From NCBI GenBank assembly GCA_947626425.1, contig CANQRX010000007.1:1-27703 (forward strand): a DNA stretch of 27,703 nt, read 5' to 3'. Source of the DNA: an uncultured Bacilli bacterium (GTDB taxonomy: Bacteria > Bacillota_I > Bacilli_A > RF39 > UBA660). Under the pieces are notes generated by a model, which saw only the letters and a list, made by a program, of their open reading frames with translations, was not told the origin of the DNA and did no database searches. The translations under genes were made by a program, and so were the position numbers. Shown in pieces: positions 1-7,949 of the stretch (positions are counted from its first letter, which is position 1; each line of letters opens with the position of its first letter).

Positions 1-77
1 TGGTGGGCGTTTACGGACTCGAACCGCAGACCCTCTGCTTGTAAGGCAGATGCTCTAACCAACTGAGCTAAACGCCC
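1..77 (-). tRNA. tRNA-Val (anticodon UAC), CCA encoded
   Basis: On the minus strand a complete cloverleaf can be drawn. The acceptor GGGCGTT pairs with AACGCCC, the D arm is GCTC/GAGC, the anticodon stem TCTGC/GCAGA encloses the loop CTTACAA, and the T loop is TTCGAGT. Loop positions 34-36 read TAC, giving valine. The 3' end ACCA is encoded and lies exactly at the window edge, so other tRNAs may follow outside the window. It has its own strong promoter upstream. Confidence 0.96.
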
Positions 78-99
78 TTATCTTTCCTTGACAATTAAA

Positions 100-128
100 A
101 TATTATCAAAATGATTAATCATTGTCAA
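100..128 (-). promoter_or_regulatory. Promoter of tRNA-Val
   Basis: On the minus strand a perfect -35 TTGACA (123-128) is followed after 17 bp by TAATAT (100-105), preceded by TG as in an extended -10. The start would fall about 15 bases before the tRNA 5' end. The spacer is occupied by the 14-bp perfect palindrome AATGATTAATCATT (110-123). Confidence 0.8.
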
Positions 129-160
129 CAAAAATTTTTCATTTTTTGAAAGATAATTAG

Positions 161-2014
161 CTAAACGAAGTCATAATTCCATTCTTTTTGAAAATAAACT
201 TGATACCAAACTAAAAAGCAGTAAACATTGTATATTTCTCGCCCATTATTTTCTTGTTTTTGAAAGTGTTTATCCAACAATTCATTAATGTAATCTTTAT
301 CAAAAAAATCACTAACAAAAGGAGCCGAAAAAGTTTTTTTGACCATTTTATAGTATTTTTCTTCTAAGAGCCATTTCGAAAACGGCACTGGAAATCCACA
401 TTTTCTTCGACTAGACCATTCTTTAGGCAGATTGTCCTCAGCAATTTTGCGAAATAAATATTTTGTTGTTTTATCTCGAACTAACATTTTTAAAGGCAAA
501 GTTCGGACAACATTATAAACTTCTTTATCTAAAAAAGGAGTTCGGAGTTCAACGGAATTTGCCATACTCATTTTATCAGCTTTTAATAAAATATCTTGGG
601 GTAACCAATAATAATAATCAAAATACATTTTTTTAGTTAGTTCATCCTCATTTTTAACTTTTTCATAAATATCCTTAAATAAATCTTTAGGTGTTTCATC
701 ATTTCGTAAATCGGGAGCTAAAAGTCGATTAGCTTCTTCACTTTCCATAAAAGTTCCATGGCCAAAATATCGTTCATCAAAAGAAAGTCCATATTTTATT
801 AATGTATTACGTCCTTTAAAATGGGGTAAATGTTGACAAACTTGGCGAATCTTCTTACGGATCGTTAAAGGAACTTTTAAATATAACTGCAGTAAAAGTG
901 GATCACAATACTCATTATAACCCCCAAACATTTCATCTGCCCCTTCGCCCGATAAAACGACCTTAACATAATCTTTGGTCATTTTTGATAAAAAATATAA
1001 AGGGATTGTTGATAAATTGGCATGAGGTTCATCTGTATAGTACATAATTTTTGGTAAAGATGCAAAGAAATCATCGGGTGTTATTTTTAATGAATGATTA
1101 GTAATCGCCAATTTTTGCGATAAATCTTGGGCCAATTCGGTTTCATCAAAGCCATCCATTTTAAACCCAACGGAAAAAGTATGTTTTGGTTTTAAAACGC
1201 TTACAACATAGGAAGAATCAACACCTCCCGACAAGTAAGAACCTACCTCAACATCACTTGTAGTTTTGTGAAGATTAATTGAATCATCAATCGCTTTTTT
1301 TAATTTCCTGCAAGTTCCTTCTTGATATTTGGTAGTTCGTTGAAATTCATAATTAAAATATTTTGTTAATTGAAAATGGTTATTTTGGTAATAAAAGAAA
1401 TGTCCTGGTGGTAATTTAAAAACATTTTTAAAAAACGTTTCTTCTTTGGCGGAAAATTGCATCATCAAATACATTTTTAAAGCATCTTTATTAACTTCTT
1501 TTTCAAAATTAGGATAATTTAAAAAGGCTTTAATTTCACTTGCAAACAAAAAATATTGAGAAGTCCAAGAGTAATAAAAGGGTTTCATTCCAAAACAATC
1601 ACGGGCTCCAAATAAGATTTTCTTTTTTCTATCATAAATAACAAAGGCAAACATTCCCCGGAGCTTTTCACAAATTTTTTCTTGCCAATAATCATAACCA
1701 TTTAAAATAACTTCACTATCTGTTGTTGTTTCAAACTTATACCCAGCTTGTTGTAATTCTTTTTTTAATTCTTGATAATTATAAATTTCGCCATTAAAAC
1801 TTAAAATCAAAGTTTTCTGTTTATTTACCATCGGTTGTTTACCGCCTTTGATATCTAAAATAGCTAACCGCCTATGGCCAATCGCAATATCATCATCAAC
1901 AAAATAACCTTCCCCATCGGGTCCACGATGCTTAAGCAAACTAGCCATTTTTTTAATTATTAATTTCTTTTCCTTTTTAGGAGTTTCATCTATAAAACCT
2001 ACTATGCCACACAT
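161..2014 (-). CDS. asnB: Asparagine synthase (glutamine-hydrolysing) type amidotransferase
   Basis: The 617-residue protein has the two-domain AsnB architecture. The N-terminal class II glutaminase starts MCGIVGF with the nucleophile Cys2, and also shows HRGPDG and FNGEIYN. The C-terminal ATP-pyrophosphatase domain has the PP-loop LSGGVDSS near residue 260 and LSGEGADEMFGGY near 350. The family transfers ammonia from glutamine to an aspartyl carboxylate activated with ATP. It is the last gene of a three-gene run, 15 bases after the ATP-grasp gene, with a GGAAGG-type ribosome site. Next to a D-Asp-ligase-like enzyme, an AsnH-like role (amidating D-Asp in the peptidoglycan bridge, as known in Lactococcus) is plausible; free asparagine synthesis is the default alternative. 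The sequence supports the family firmly but not the substrate. Confidence 0.9.
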   Translation of the reverse strand: MCGIVGFIDETPKKEKKLIIKKMASLLKHRGPDGEGYFVDDDIAIGHRRLAILDIKGGKQPMVNKQKTLILSFNGEIYNYQELKKELQQAGYKFETTTDSEVILNGYDYWQEKICEKLRGMFAFVIYDRKKKILFGARDCFGMKPFYYSWTSQYFLFASEIKAFLNYPNFEKEVNKDALKMYLMMQFSAKEETFFKNVFKLPPGHFFYYQNNHFQLTKYFNYEFQRTTKYQEGTCRKLKKAIDDSINLHKTTSDVEVGSYLSGGVDSSYVVSVLKPKHTFSVGFKMDGFDETELAQDLSQKLAITNHSLKITPDDFFASLPKIMYYTDEPHANLSTIPLYFLSKMTKDYVKVVLSGEGADEMFGGYNEYCDPLLLQLYLKVPLTIRKKIRQVCQHLPHFKGRNTLIKYGLSFDERYFGHGTFMESEEANRLLAPDLRNDETPKDLFKDIYEKVKNEDELTKKMYFDYYYWLPQDILLKADKMSMANSVELRTPFLDKEVYNVVRTLPLKMLVRDKTTKYLFRKIAEDNLPKEWSSRRKCGFPVPFSKWLLEEKYYKMVKKTFSAPFVSDFFDKDYINELLDKHFQKQENNGREIYNVYCFLVWYQVYFQKEWNYDFV

Positions 2015-2029
2015 TTTTAACCACCTTCC

Positions 2030-3247
2030 TTAAGACTTCCAATACGCATTTTTATAATCGGTATAATAATGCATTTTCCGTTTTTTTAACATAAAAAATC
2101 TTTTAACATTTTTATCTAAATGACATTCCATTGGACTTACTTTCTTTCGCCATAAAGTCATAGCTTTTTGTTTAAATTCTTGATTATCAATATATTTTTT
2201 TATTATACCTTTCGGAACAAAAGACAGTAAAACTTCATTAGTTAAATCAAGCATTGGACTATTTTTATCTAAAATTAAATCATCAACTAAAATTTGCACC
2301 AAATTAGCCCCTAGTTTAGTAATATAGTAACTACACCTTCCCTGTCTTGCATTGATTTCCAAAACTTTAAAAGTATTTGTTTCTTCATCGTATTTCATAT
2401 CAATCTCCGCAAACCCACAATAATCAAGATTTTCCATAAATTTAATAATATCTTTTTTCATCTGAGCAATGGGTGCTTTTTTAAAACTAGAATAACCATT
2501 AATTAGGCAAGCGGCATTGCCAACCATCGAACAAGTTCGTTCTTGAAGTCCTATTTGAGCAAAGCTAATGACTTTTACTTTATGATACTTATCCACATAA
2601 ATTACACTGTCAAAAAGATGTGAATCATCCCCCTTTATATATTCTTGAACAATAACTTTATCTTGATACCCTTGTTCTTCCAAAAAATTTAAAATTTTTT
2701 CCAACTCTATTTGATTATCTACTTTATAAACTTTGTGTTTCCCTAAAAAACTTAAATGATTATAAGCCACCACATTCGCAGGTTTAACAACAACCGGAAA
2801 ATGACAGATTAAAGGAATAATTTTTTCTTGGCAATCATAATAAGTCGTTTGAGGAAATAGTAAGTTTTGATCTTGATAAGTTTTGTAAAATATTTCTTTA
2901 TTAGCTAAACTTTCCAAAACATTTAAATTCTGTTTACAATAAACTATATTTTCCCGAAATTTTTCTTGACACTTGGCAATAAAATGCGAATAAGTTTCGT
3001 TGGTACTAATTAGTAAAATCATCTGCGAAGAATGTTTTAAAGCATAATCATTAATCAATTTTAAAAATTCTTTTTCTTGCCAAATATTTTCATGATATTC
3101 CACGGTTAAAATATTTGAGTATTTAGTAAAAGCTAGTCTTTCTTTACCAATTAAATGAGCTTTTTGGTGATATGCTTCGTAGCAACAACGAGCCATATAA
3201 TAGGCATTCGCGTCACTCCCTAAAATTAAAATCAAAAAATCTTTCAT
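2030..3247 (-). CDS. ATP-grasp ligase, D-aspartate ligase-like (peptidoglycan bridge)
   Basis: The 405-residue protein has a pre-ATP-grasp N-terminal domain (LILGSDANAYYMAR), an ATP-binding strand with FPVVVKPAN near residue 150, VIVQEYIKGDD near 200, and a metal-binding end FKVLEINARQGR near 295. The EIN.RQGR..Y signature resembles the D-aspartate ligases (Asl) that add D-Asp to the peptidoglycan stem lysine in Enterococcus faecium and Lactococcus lactis; I recall this from the family and could not check it by search. The start ATG overlaps the TGA of the upstream racemase gene by 4 bases (ATGA), implying translational coupling. There is no signal peptide, so it should act in the cytoplasm on precursors. 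Other ATP-grasp amino-acid ligases remain possible. Confidence 0.75.
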   Translation of the reverse strand: MKDFLILILGSDANAYYMARCCYEAYHQKAHLIGKERLAFTKYSNILTVEYHENIWQEKEFLKLINDYALKHSSQMILLISTNETYSHFIAKCQEKFRENIVYCKQNLNVLESLANKEIFYKTYQDQNLLFPQTTYYDCQEKIIPLICHFPVVVKPANVVAYNHLSFLGKHKVYKVDNQIELEKILNFLEEQGYQDKVIVQEYIKGDDSHLFDSVIYVDKYHKVKVISFAQIGLQERTCSMVGNAACLINGYSSFKKAPIAQMKKDIIKFMENLDYCGFAEIDMKYDEETNTFKVLEINARQGRCSYYITKLGANLVQILVDDLILDKNSPMLDLTNEVLLSFVPKGIIKKYIDNQEFKQKAMTLWRKKVSPMECHLDKNVKRFFMLKKRKMHYYTDYKNAYWKS

Positions 3248-4413
3248 AAGCTTACCTCAGACTTTTTCGATACTCTAGGAACGCGATGACTAATTTGATT
3301 AAAAACATGATAAGCATTCATTTTTAAAGTTTGACTAACATTTTTAACACTTCGTTGTTCTCCAAAAATCTCAACAGGTGTATCAACATCATAAAAAGAT
3401 TCAGAATAAACCATAAGCATATCCATACAGTCTGCAACAATTAAACATTTCTTTTTATTAATAAGAACATACCGAAAAGACGCATCTACGCCATCAGCAT
3501 AGCCAATTGCTAAAGTATAAATATATCCTTTTTTTAAAACCTTATAAGCGAATTGATACCCAACATAATCACCAGCTTTAACTTCCCGCCTACTTATAAT
3601 ACTTGTATATAACGTAAAAGCTGTTTTTAAATCTAAAGAATTTTTGGTAATTGTTGGACTTATGTTAAACTTTTTTTGAAGATATTTTCGTTTCCAAGCA
3701 TTTACTTGCGATTTCAAAGACAAACCTTTATCTAAACTTCCATTAAAACCAAACATAATAATTCCTAACCGAATACCATTACAAAAATTTAATTTTTCAT
3801 GTTGAACTAAGGATAGGCTTCGACCCATATGCACAATAGGGATGGCCTCTAAATAAAGATCTTTCGTTATTTCTAAAAATTGTTTAACTTGATAATCATA
3901 ATAATTATCCATTACCCCACTGGTAGCAAAATGACTATATAGCCCTTCAATAAATAAATGGTTCGTTTCATTAATTAAAGAGTAAGCTTCTTTTAAAGAT
4001 TCGGGATCGCCAAAACCTAAGCGATGCATGCCCGTATCTAAAGCTAAATGAACTTTAATTTTTTCTTTTTTTGGTAATTCACATAATTTTTTAGCATATT
4101 CCAAACTTTCGACAGTGATAGTTACATTATATTTGATGATTTCTTCTAAAAAATCCAAAGAAATTGGTTCTAAACAAAGAATCGGAATTTTTGGGTATTT
4201 GCATCTTAAAGCAACGGCCTCATCTAAAGAGGAAACGGCCAAATAATTAATGCCTCCTTTTATTAAGGCTCCAACCGCATCTAATCCATGGTGATAAGCA
4301 TCATTTTTAACAACCCCAATGTAATATTGATAATCATTGTAGGCTTCTTTAATCGTTTTAACATTTTGTTCTAAAATATCTTCATCTATTAAAACATAAG
4401 TATTTCGATACAT
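3244..4413 (-). CDS. alr: PLP-dependent alanine racemase-family protein
   Basis: The 389 residues cover the full Alr fold. The N-terminal barrel carries the PLP lysine motif VVKNDAYHHG (Lys36), which corresponds to the usual VKANAYGHG. Further on are HLALDTGMHRLGF, the C-terminal domain segment VGYQFAY and GYADG, and CMDMLMV. It interconverts an L- and a D-amino acid, classically alanine for cell-wall synthesis. It is first in an operon with a D-Asp-ligase-like enzyme and an amidotransferase, so it may supply the D-amino acid used there; the known partners of such ligases are PLP-independent aspartate racemases, so the substrate is open. The start is supported by an AAGGGGA ribosome site about 8 bases upstream. 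Confidence 0.88.
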   Translation of the reverse strand: MYRNTYVLIDEDILEQNVKTIKEAYNDYQYYIGVVKNDAYHHGLDAVGALIKGGINYLAVSSLDEAVALRCKYPKIPILCLEPISLDFLEEIIKYNVTITVESLEYAKKLCELPKKEKIKVHLALDTGMHRLGFGDPESLKEAYSLINETNHLFIEGLYSHFATSGVMDNYYDYQVKQFLEITKDLYLEAIPIVHMGRSLSLVQHEKLNFCNGIRLGIIMFGFNGSLDKGLSLKSQVNAWKRKYLQKKFNISPTITKNSLDLKTAFTLYTSIISRREVKAGDYVGYQFAYKVLKKGYIYTLAIGYADGVDASFRYVLINKKKCLIVADCMDMLMVYSESFYDVDTPVEIFGEQRSVKNVSQTLKMNAYHVFNQISHRVPRVSKKSEVSL

Positions 4414-4448
4414 GGCATCGTCCCCTTTTAGCTACTGTTATCGCAAGC

Positions 4449-4457
4449 ATTATAACA
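4449..4457 (-). promoter_or_regulatory. Extended -10 promoter of the racemase operon
   Basis: The minus strand reads TGTTATAAT, a perfect extended -10 (TGnTATAAT). It lies about 35 bases upstream of the racemase ATG and gives a leader of roughly 29 bases. No good -35 sits at 17 bp, as is common with extended -10 promoters. Confidence 0.65.
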
Positions 4458-4519
4458 AAGACTTAAGAATTTTTTAGGGATTTCGACAAAAGATGTCAAA
4501 AAAAGCTTATTACCTAGTT

Positions 4520-4525
4520 TATACT
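4520..4525 (+). promoter_or_regulatory. -10 element of the small helicase gene, predicting a leaderless mRNA
   Basis: TATACT ends 6 bases before the ATG at 4532, so transcription should begin at or next to the A of the start codon. No purine-rich ribosome site exists between the two. The -35 region is weak. It shares a 118-base intergenic stretch with the divergent racemase operon promoter. Confidence 0.5.
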
Positions 4526-4531
4526 TAATTT

Positions 4532-5962
4532 ATGCAACCAATTATTATTAACAACTATCAACTTGATGAAGAACAAACTAAACCAATTTTCGAAAATCCC
4601 AAACATTCTTTAATCATCGCCGGAGCCGGTTCGGGAAAAACTTTGACTTTAATTGGCAAAATTAAATACCTTTTAGAAAATACCACCCTTAAACCTTCGG
4701 AAATCTGTTGTATTTCTTTTACTAATGAAGCTGTAAAATCCTTACAAAAAAACATCTTTAATAACTGCCAAGCCCAAATACCTTGCTACACTTTTCATAA
4801 ACTGGCCTTAACAATCCTTGATGAAGCCCAAGTTGATTACCAAATTATTGAAGACGAATTTTTAACTAATGTTATTACAACTTTTTTTCAAGAAACTTGT
4901 TTCCAAAATAAAAACGTTACTAAAATGGTTTATGCTTACTTTCATTGTCGTGGCCTATTTAAAAAAAGACAACTAGAAAATGCCAATAAAAAAAGAGTCC
5001 AAAAACTAATTTTAACTTTTTTAAACTTATTTTATAGTAACAATTTTCAAAAGGACGATTTTTATCATTTTCTTAAAAAAACCAAACACTCCGATTTATT
5101 AATTATTATTTTTACTATTTACATTATTTACGAAAGAGAAAAAAACTTAAACAATTACTTAGACTTTCATGACATGATTAAATACGCGACCAAATTGGCC
5201 CCAACAATCAAATTGCCTTTTAAACTAGTTATTGTCGATGAATTTCAGGACACAAGTGAAAATCGCTTAGCCTTATTAAACCAAATCATCGCCCAAACAG
5301 ATGCTTCTTTATGTGTTGTCGGTGATGATTATCAGTCAATTTATCATTTTTCAGGTTGTAATCTTAATCTTTTCTTAAATTTAAAAACCTATTATCCCGA
5401 TTTAAAAACTTATAAACTTCAAAAAACTTATCGAAATAGTCAAGAATTAATCACAGTTGCTGGTTCTTTTATAATGAAAAATAAAAAACAAATTACTAAA
5501 AATCTTCAAAGTCCTAAACATTATCAAAAGCCAATAAAAATTGTAACATTTAAAAATTTAAAAAAAGATTTTTCAAAACTTTTAAAGCTTATCCCCTCAA
5601 AAGAGACAACATTTATTTTAAGTCGAAATGCTTTTGATTTAAAAAAATATACCAACAAACCCTTAAATGCTAATATGCGTTTTTTAACGGTTCACAAAAG
5701 CAAAGGGCTTGAAGCAGACCACGTTATTTTACTTAATGTTATTAACGATACCTATGGATTTCCTAATCAAGTAATTGATCATCCTTTATTAAACTTAGTC
5801 CAAAACGAATTTTCTTTTCCTTATGAAGAAGAACGAAGACTTTTTTATGTTGCTTTAACCAGAACCAAAAACGATATTTATTTAGTAACCATTAAAGGTA
5901 AGGAATCACCATTTCTTAACGAATTAAAAAAAGAAGCTAATGTTACAACAATTAATCTGTAA
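4532..5962 (+). CDS. Compact UvrD/Rep-family (SF1A) DNA helicase
   Basis: All core superfamily 1A helicase motifs are present in order in 476 residues: Q-motif LDEEQTKPI, Walker A AGAGSGKT, Ia FTNEAVKSL, Walker B VDEFQDTS, III GDDYQSIYHFSG, IV TYRNSQEL, V TVHKSKGLEADHV and VI EEERRLFYVALTRTK. The protein is over 200 residues shorter than PcrA/UvrD, and the spacing between motifs IV and V leaves room for only a minimal 2B domain. It should be an ATP-driven 3'-5' translocase on single-stranded DNA, in addition to the full PcrA encoded at 20657-22741. It stands alone on the plus strand. Its 3' end overlaps the convergent VanZ-RDD gene by 11 bases. The family is certain; its role is not known. 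Confidence 0.88.
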   Translation: MQPIIINNYQLDEEQTKPIFENPKHSLIIAGAGSGKTLTLIGKIKYLLENTTLKPSEICCISFTNEAVKSLQKNIFNNCQAQIPCYTFHKLALTILDEAQVDYQIIEDEFLTNVITTFFQETCFQNKNVTKMVYAYFHCRGLFKKRQLENANKKRVQKLILTFLNLFYSNNFQKDDFYHFLKKTKHSDLLIIIFTIYIIYEREKNLNNYLDFHDMIKYATKLAPTIKLPFKLVIVDEFQDTSENRLALLNQIIAQTDASLCVVGDDYQSIYHFSGCNLNLFLNLKTYYPDLKTYKLQKTYRNSQELITVAGSFIMKNKKQITKNLQSPKHYQKPIKIVTFKNLKKDFSKLLKLIPSKETTFILSRNAFDLKKYTNKPLNANMRFLTVHKSKGLEADHVILLNVINDTYGFPNQVIDHPLLNLVQNEFSFPYEEERRLFYVALTRTKNDIYLVTIKGKESPFLNELKKEANVTTINL

Positions 5963-7076
5963 CTTCTTGCTTCTTAATAGTACTTGTCATTACCAATTTA
6001 CTTAGCAATTCATAAAGTAATTTATTGTGAAAAATTCGTTGTAAAAAGGAAATAATATAAATCATTAAAGTTAAAGCAAATAAAACAACCAAAACATATT
6101 CCCACATTTCCTGCGCTAAAAAGCCATAACTATGCAATTGATAAGCTATCAAAAAACTCATCGCCGGTAAGCCAAAATAACCCATAAAAAATAATAAATA
6201 GTACCAAATAATGTTTTTTCTTTCCACATAATCTTTATTTAAACTTTTAAATTCTAATTTTAAGTAAGTCATTCCCACGCTTCTTTTAAACATTAAAGCT
6301 ATCAAATAATAAAGAATTAAAGGAACAATTATCCATATTTTCGTTAATTTTGTTTTATAAATAATATAGCTAAATAAAAAGGTAAGAACTAAAACAATAA
6401 ACATATCTACCCCAAAGCAAGCGATTCTTCGCATCAAAGAAACTTCGACTCCTTTTTGATAACTTTTGGCATCAATTTCTTGGCGACTTGGCAAATATTT
6501 TTTAAAAATGCTGCCAAGGCCATAACCTAATAATCCACCCATTGTATTTAAAAATAAATCATCAACATCAAAAATTCGATAACTTCTTGGATATATAAAA
6601 TAAAGACCAGTCAATTGGGTTAATTCAAAAAATAAAGTTAAACAAAAAGATAAAAAGATCGTTTTAGGTAAACTACATTCAAAATAATAATGCAAATAAA
6701 TTCCAAAAGGAATAGTTAACAAAACATTAAAAATGGCTTCATAAACTACCGAATTTTTTAAAGTTGGAAAATAAGTTGAAAAATCATTTATAACTAGACC
6801 TGTGTTTGATAAAGCTTGGCTAACAAATTTAAAAAGATGCAAATTATATACAGGCTTTTGAATATTTTTAACATATTCCATACTTGGCAAGGGCAAAATA
6901 ACTAAAAAATAAGCACTCATCATATAAAGAATAAATGAGTAAATTATAACAGTTCGCCAAGAATTTACAGATCCATATTTATGATATTGATATAATACAT
7001 AAGGAACCGTAAAAACTAAGGCCACCAAAGGGAATAAAATAATAGCTGTTTTAATTGCTTCGGTAAAATTACTCAT
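5952..7076 (-). CDS. VanZ-like and RDD-domain membrane protein fusion
   Basis: The 374-residue polytopic membrane protein has two parts. Residues 1-195 match the VanZ-like pattern: several hydrophobic helices, a helix with FFELTQLTGLY, then FDVDDLFLNTMGGLLGY. Residues about 213-355 resemble an RDD domain: RRIACFGVDMFIVL at the first helix, then two or three more helices and GMTYLKLEFK between them. VanZ proteins are linked to teicoplanin and lipoglycopeptide tolerance, and RDD proteins to small-molecule or ion transport, but neither biochemistry is settled. The ribosome site GTGAGG lies 8 bases before the ATG. It is transcribed convergently with the helicase gene and divergently from tspO. 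Confidence 0.8.
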   Translation of the reverse strand: MSNFTEAIKTAIILFPLVALVFTVPYVLYQYHKYGSVNSWRTVIIYSFILYMMSAYFLVILPLPSMEYVKNIQKPVYNLHLFKFVSQALSNTGLVINDFSTYFPTLKNSVVYEAIFNVLLTIPFGIYLHYYFECSLPKTIFLSFCLTLFFELTQLTGLYFIYPRSYRIFDVDDLFLNTMGGLLGYGLGSIFKKYLPSRQEIDAKSYQKGVEVSLMRRIACFGVDMFIVLVLTFLFSYIIYKTKLTKIWIIVPLILYYLIALMFKRSVGMTYLKLEFKSLNKDYVERKNIIWYYLLFFMGYFGLPAMSFLIAYQLHSYGFLAQEMWEYVLVVLFALTLMIYIISFLQRIFHNKLLYELLSKLVMTSTIKKQEVTD

Positions 7077-7099
7077 AATAAAAACCTCACTTTATTGGT

Positions 7100-7116
7100 A
7101 ATGATAGTATATCATT
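7100..7116. promoter_or_regulatory. Palindrome over the VanZ-RDD -10 region
   Basis: AATGATA-GTA-TATCATT is a perfect 7+7 inverted repeat. On the minus strand it contains TATACT, a likely -10 for the VanZ-RDD gene. Its left half matches 10 of 11 bases of AATGATACTAT, found at the promoters near 7732 and 8562. An operator role is inferred. Confidence 0.4.
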
Positions 7117-7178
7117 AAATTTAAAGAAAAGGTATAAAACGATTAAAAAAACATAAATTGAAATTAGGAGGTAAAATT

Positions 7179-7634
7179 ATGGCGAAAATTATAACTTTTA
7201 CAAAATCCATAGCCATTCCCGTCCTTGTCGGAATTATTGTTAGTTTTTTAATTGCTGATAAAATTGATTATAATAGCTTAATAAAACCATTCGGCGCCCC
7301 ACCAAGCCTAGCATTCCCTATCGTGTGGACAATTCTTTATATTTTAATGGGTATATCCTATGGAATTTTAGAAACAAACAAAGAAAACACCAGCGAAATA
7401 AAATTAATTTATTATCTTCAATTAGGAGTCAATGCTTTTTGGTCAATCTTCTTTTTCCTTTTTAAATGGCGTTTTTTTTCAATCATTTGGATTATTTTTT
7501 TAGATATTTTAGTTTATATTATGATTAAACTAATGAAAAAAGAAAACTTGGTAGCAGGATTAATTCAAATACCTTATTTAATTTGGACTTTATATGCAAC
7601 TTACTTAACCATTGCCATTTTTATTTTAAATTAA
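7179..7634 (+). CDS. tspO: TspO/MBR family tryptophan-rich membrane protein
   Basis: The 151-residue protein has five hydrophobic helices and the family landmarks: AFPIVWTILYILMGIS near residue 45, NAFWSIFFFLF near 87, and PYLIWTLYATYL near the C-terminus. TspO proteins bind tetrapyrroles and cholesterol-like ligands and are tied to stress and porphyrin handling. The ATG at 7179 is chosen because a perfect AGGAGG (7166-7171) lies 7 bases upstream. A longer reading starting at TTG 7158 would put this ribosome site inside the gene. No neighbour shows a clear functional link. Family confidence is high. Confidence 0.88.
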   Translation: MAKIITFTKSIAIPVLVGIIVSFLIADKIDYNSLIKPFGAPPSLAFPIVWTILYILMGISYGILETNKENTSEIKLIYYLQLGVNAFWSIFFFLFKWRFFSIIWIIFLDILVYIMIKLMKKENLVAGLIQIPYLIWTLYATYLTIAIFILN

Positions 7635-7708
7635 CAAAAAATCTTAAAAAGAGTATCAATTATTTTTTATTAACATATAATATTATTATTGTTTAATCGT
7701 GAATCCAC

Positions 7709-7747
7709 TTGTATTGACAATTAACAATACAAATGATACTATCATTT
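7709..7747 (+). promoter_or_regulatory. Strong promoter overlapped by two perfect inverted repeats
   Basis: TTGACA (7714-7719), a 17-bp spacer and TACTAT (7737-7742) form a near-consensus promoter. TTGTATTG/CAATACAA (7709-7716 and 7725-7732) is an 8+8 inverted repeat over the -35. AAATGATA-C-TATCATTT (7731-7747) is a second 8+8 repeat over the -10. This geometry suggests tight repressor control of the short transcript that follows. Confidence 0.65.
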
Positions 7748-7748
7748 A

Positions 7749-7822
7749 TATAAAAACTCTGTTTAATCCGAAGCTTTACGTTTAGTACGTAAAAGGTTAT
7801 GTAGGAAAAATGGAGTTTTTTA
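7749..7822 (+). ncRNA. Predicted small structured RNA with terminator-like outer stem
   Basis: The transcript predicted from the promoter at 7714-7742 has no ribosome site or convincing reading frame. It folds into nested helices: outer stem AAAAACTC/GAGTTTTT (7752-7759 with 7813-7820), a middle pairing TAATC/GGTTA (7764-7768 with 7795-7799, one G-U), and an apical hairpin TTTACGT/ACGTAAA with a 5-base loop (7775-7793). The U-rich 3' side of the outer stem ends the RNA, as in an intrinsic terminator. The size is about 74 bases. I do not recognise the family. Structure is read by eye from one sequence. Confidence 0.5.
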
Positions 7823-7915
7823 TTTTGCCTTTTATGATTAAAGATAGATCAAATACACTATTCTTAGATTTAGAATTAAAATTAAAATTATTATAAAAAT
7901 GCGTTTCTCAAAGTA

Positions 7916-7944
7916 TTGATTTTTAAGATAAATTTTAGTACATT
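7916..7944 (+). promoter_or_regulatory. Putative promoter of the tandem-pseudoknot RNA
   Basis: TTGATT (7916-7921), a 17-bp spacer and TACATT (7939-7944) precede the structured segment by a few bases. The match is moderate in AT-rich DNA. Confidence 0.4.
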
Positions 7945-7949
7945 ATTAA

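Noticed and set aside
7158..7178. A TTG start for TspO seven codons upstream
   Set aside because: It would place the perfect AGGAGG site inside the coding region.
7752..7820. A riboswitch controlling a downstream gene
   Set aside because: No gene on the plus strand begins within the next 300 bases after the terminator-like stem, and no known aptamer consensus was recognised.
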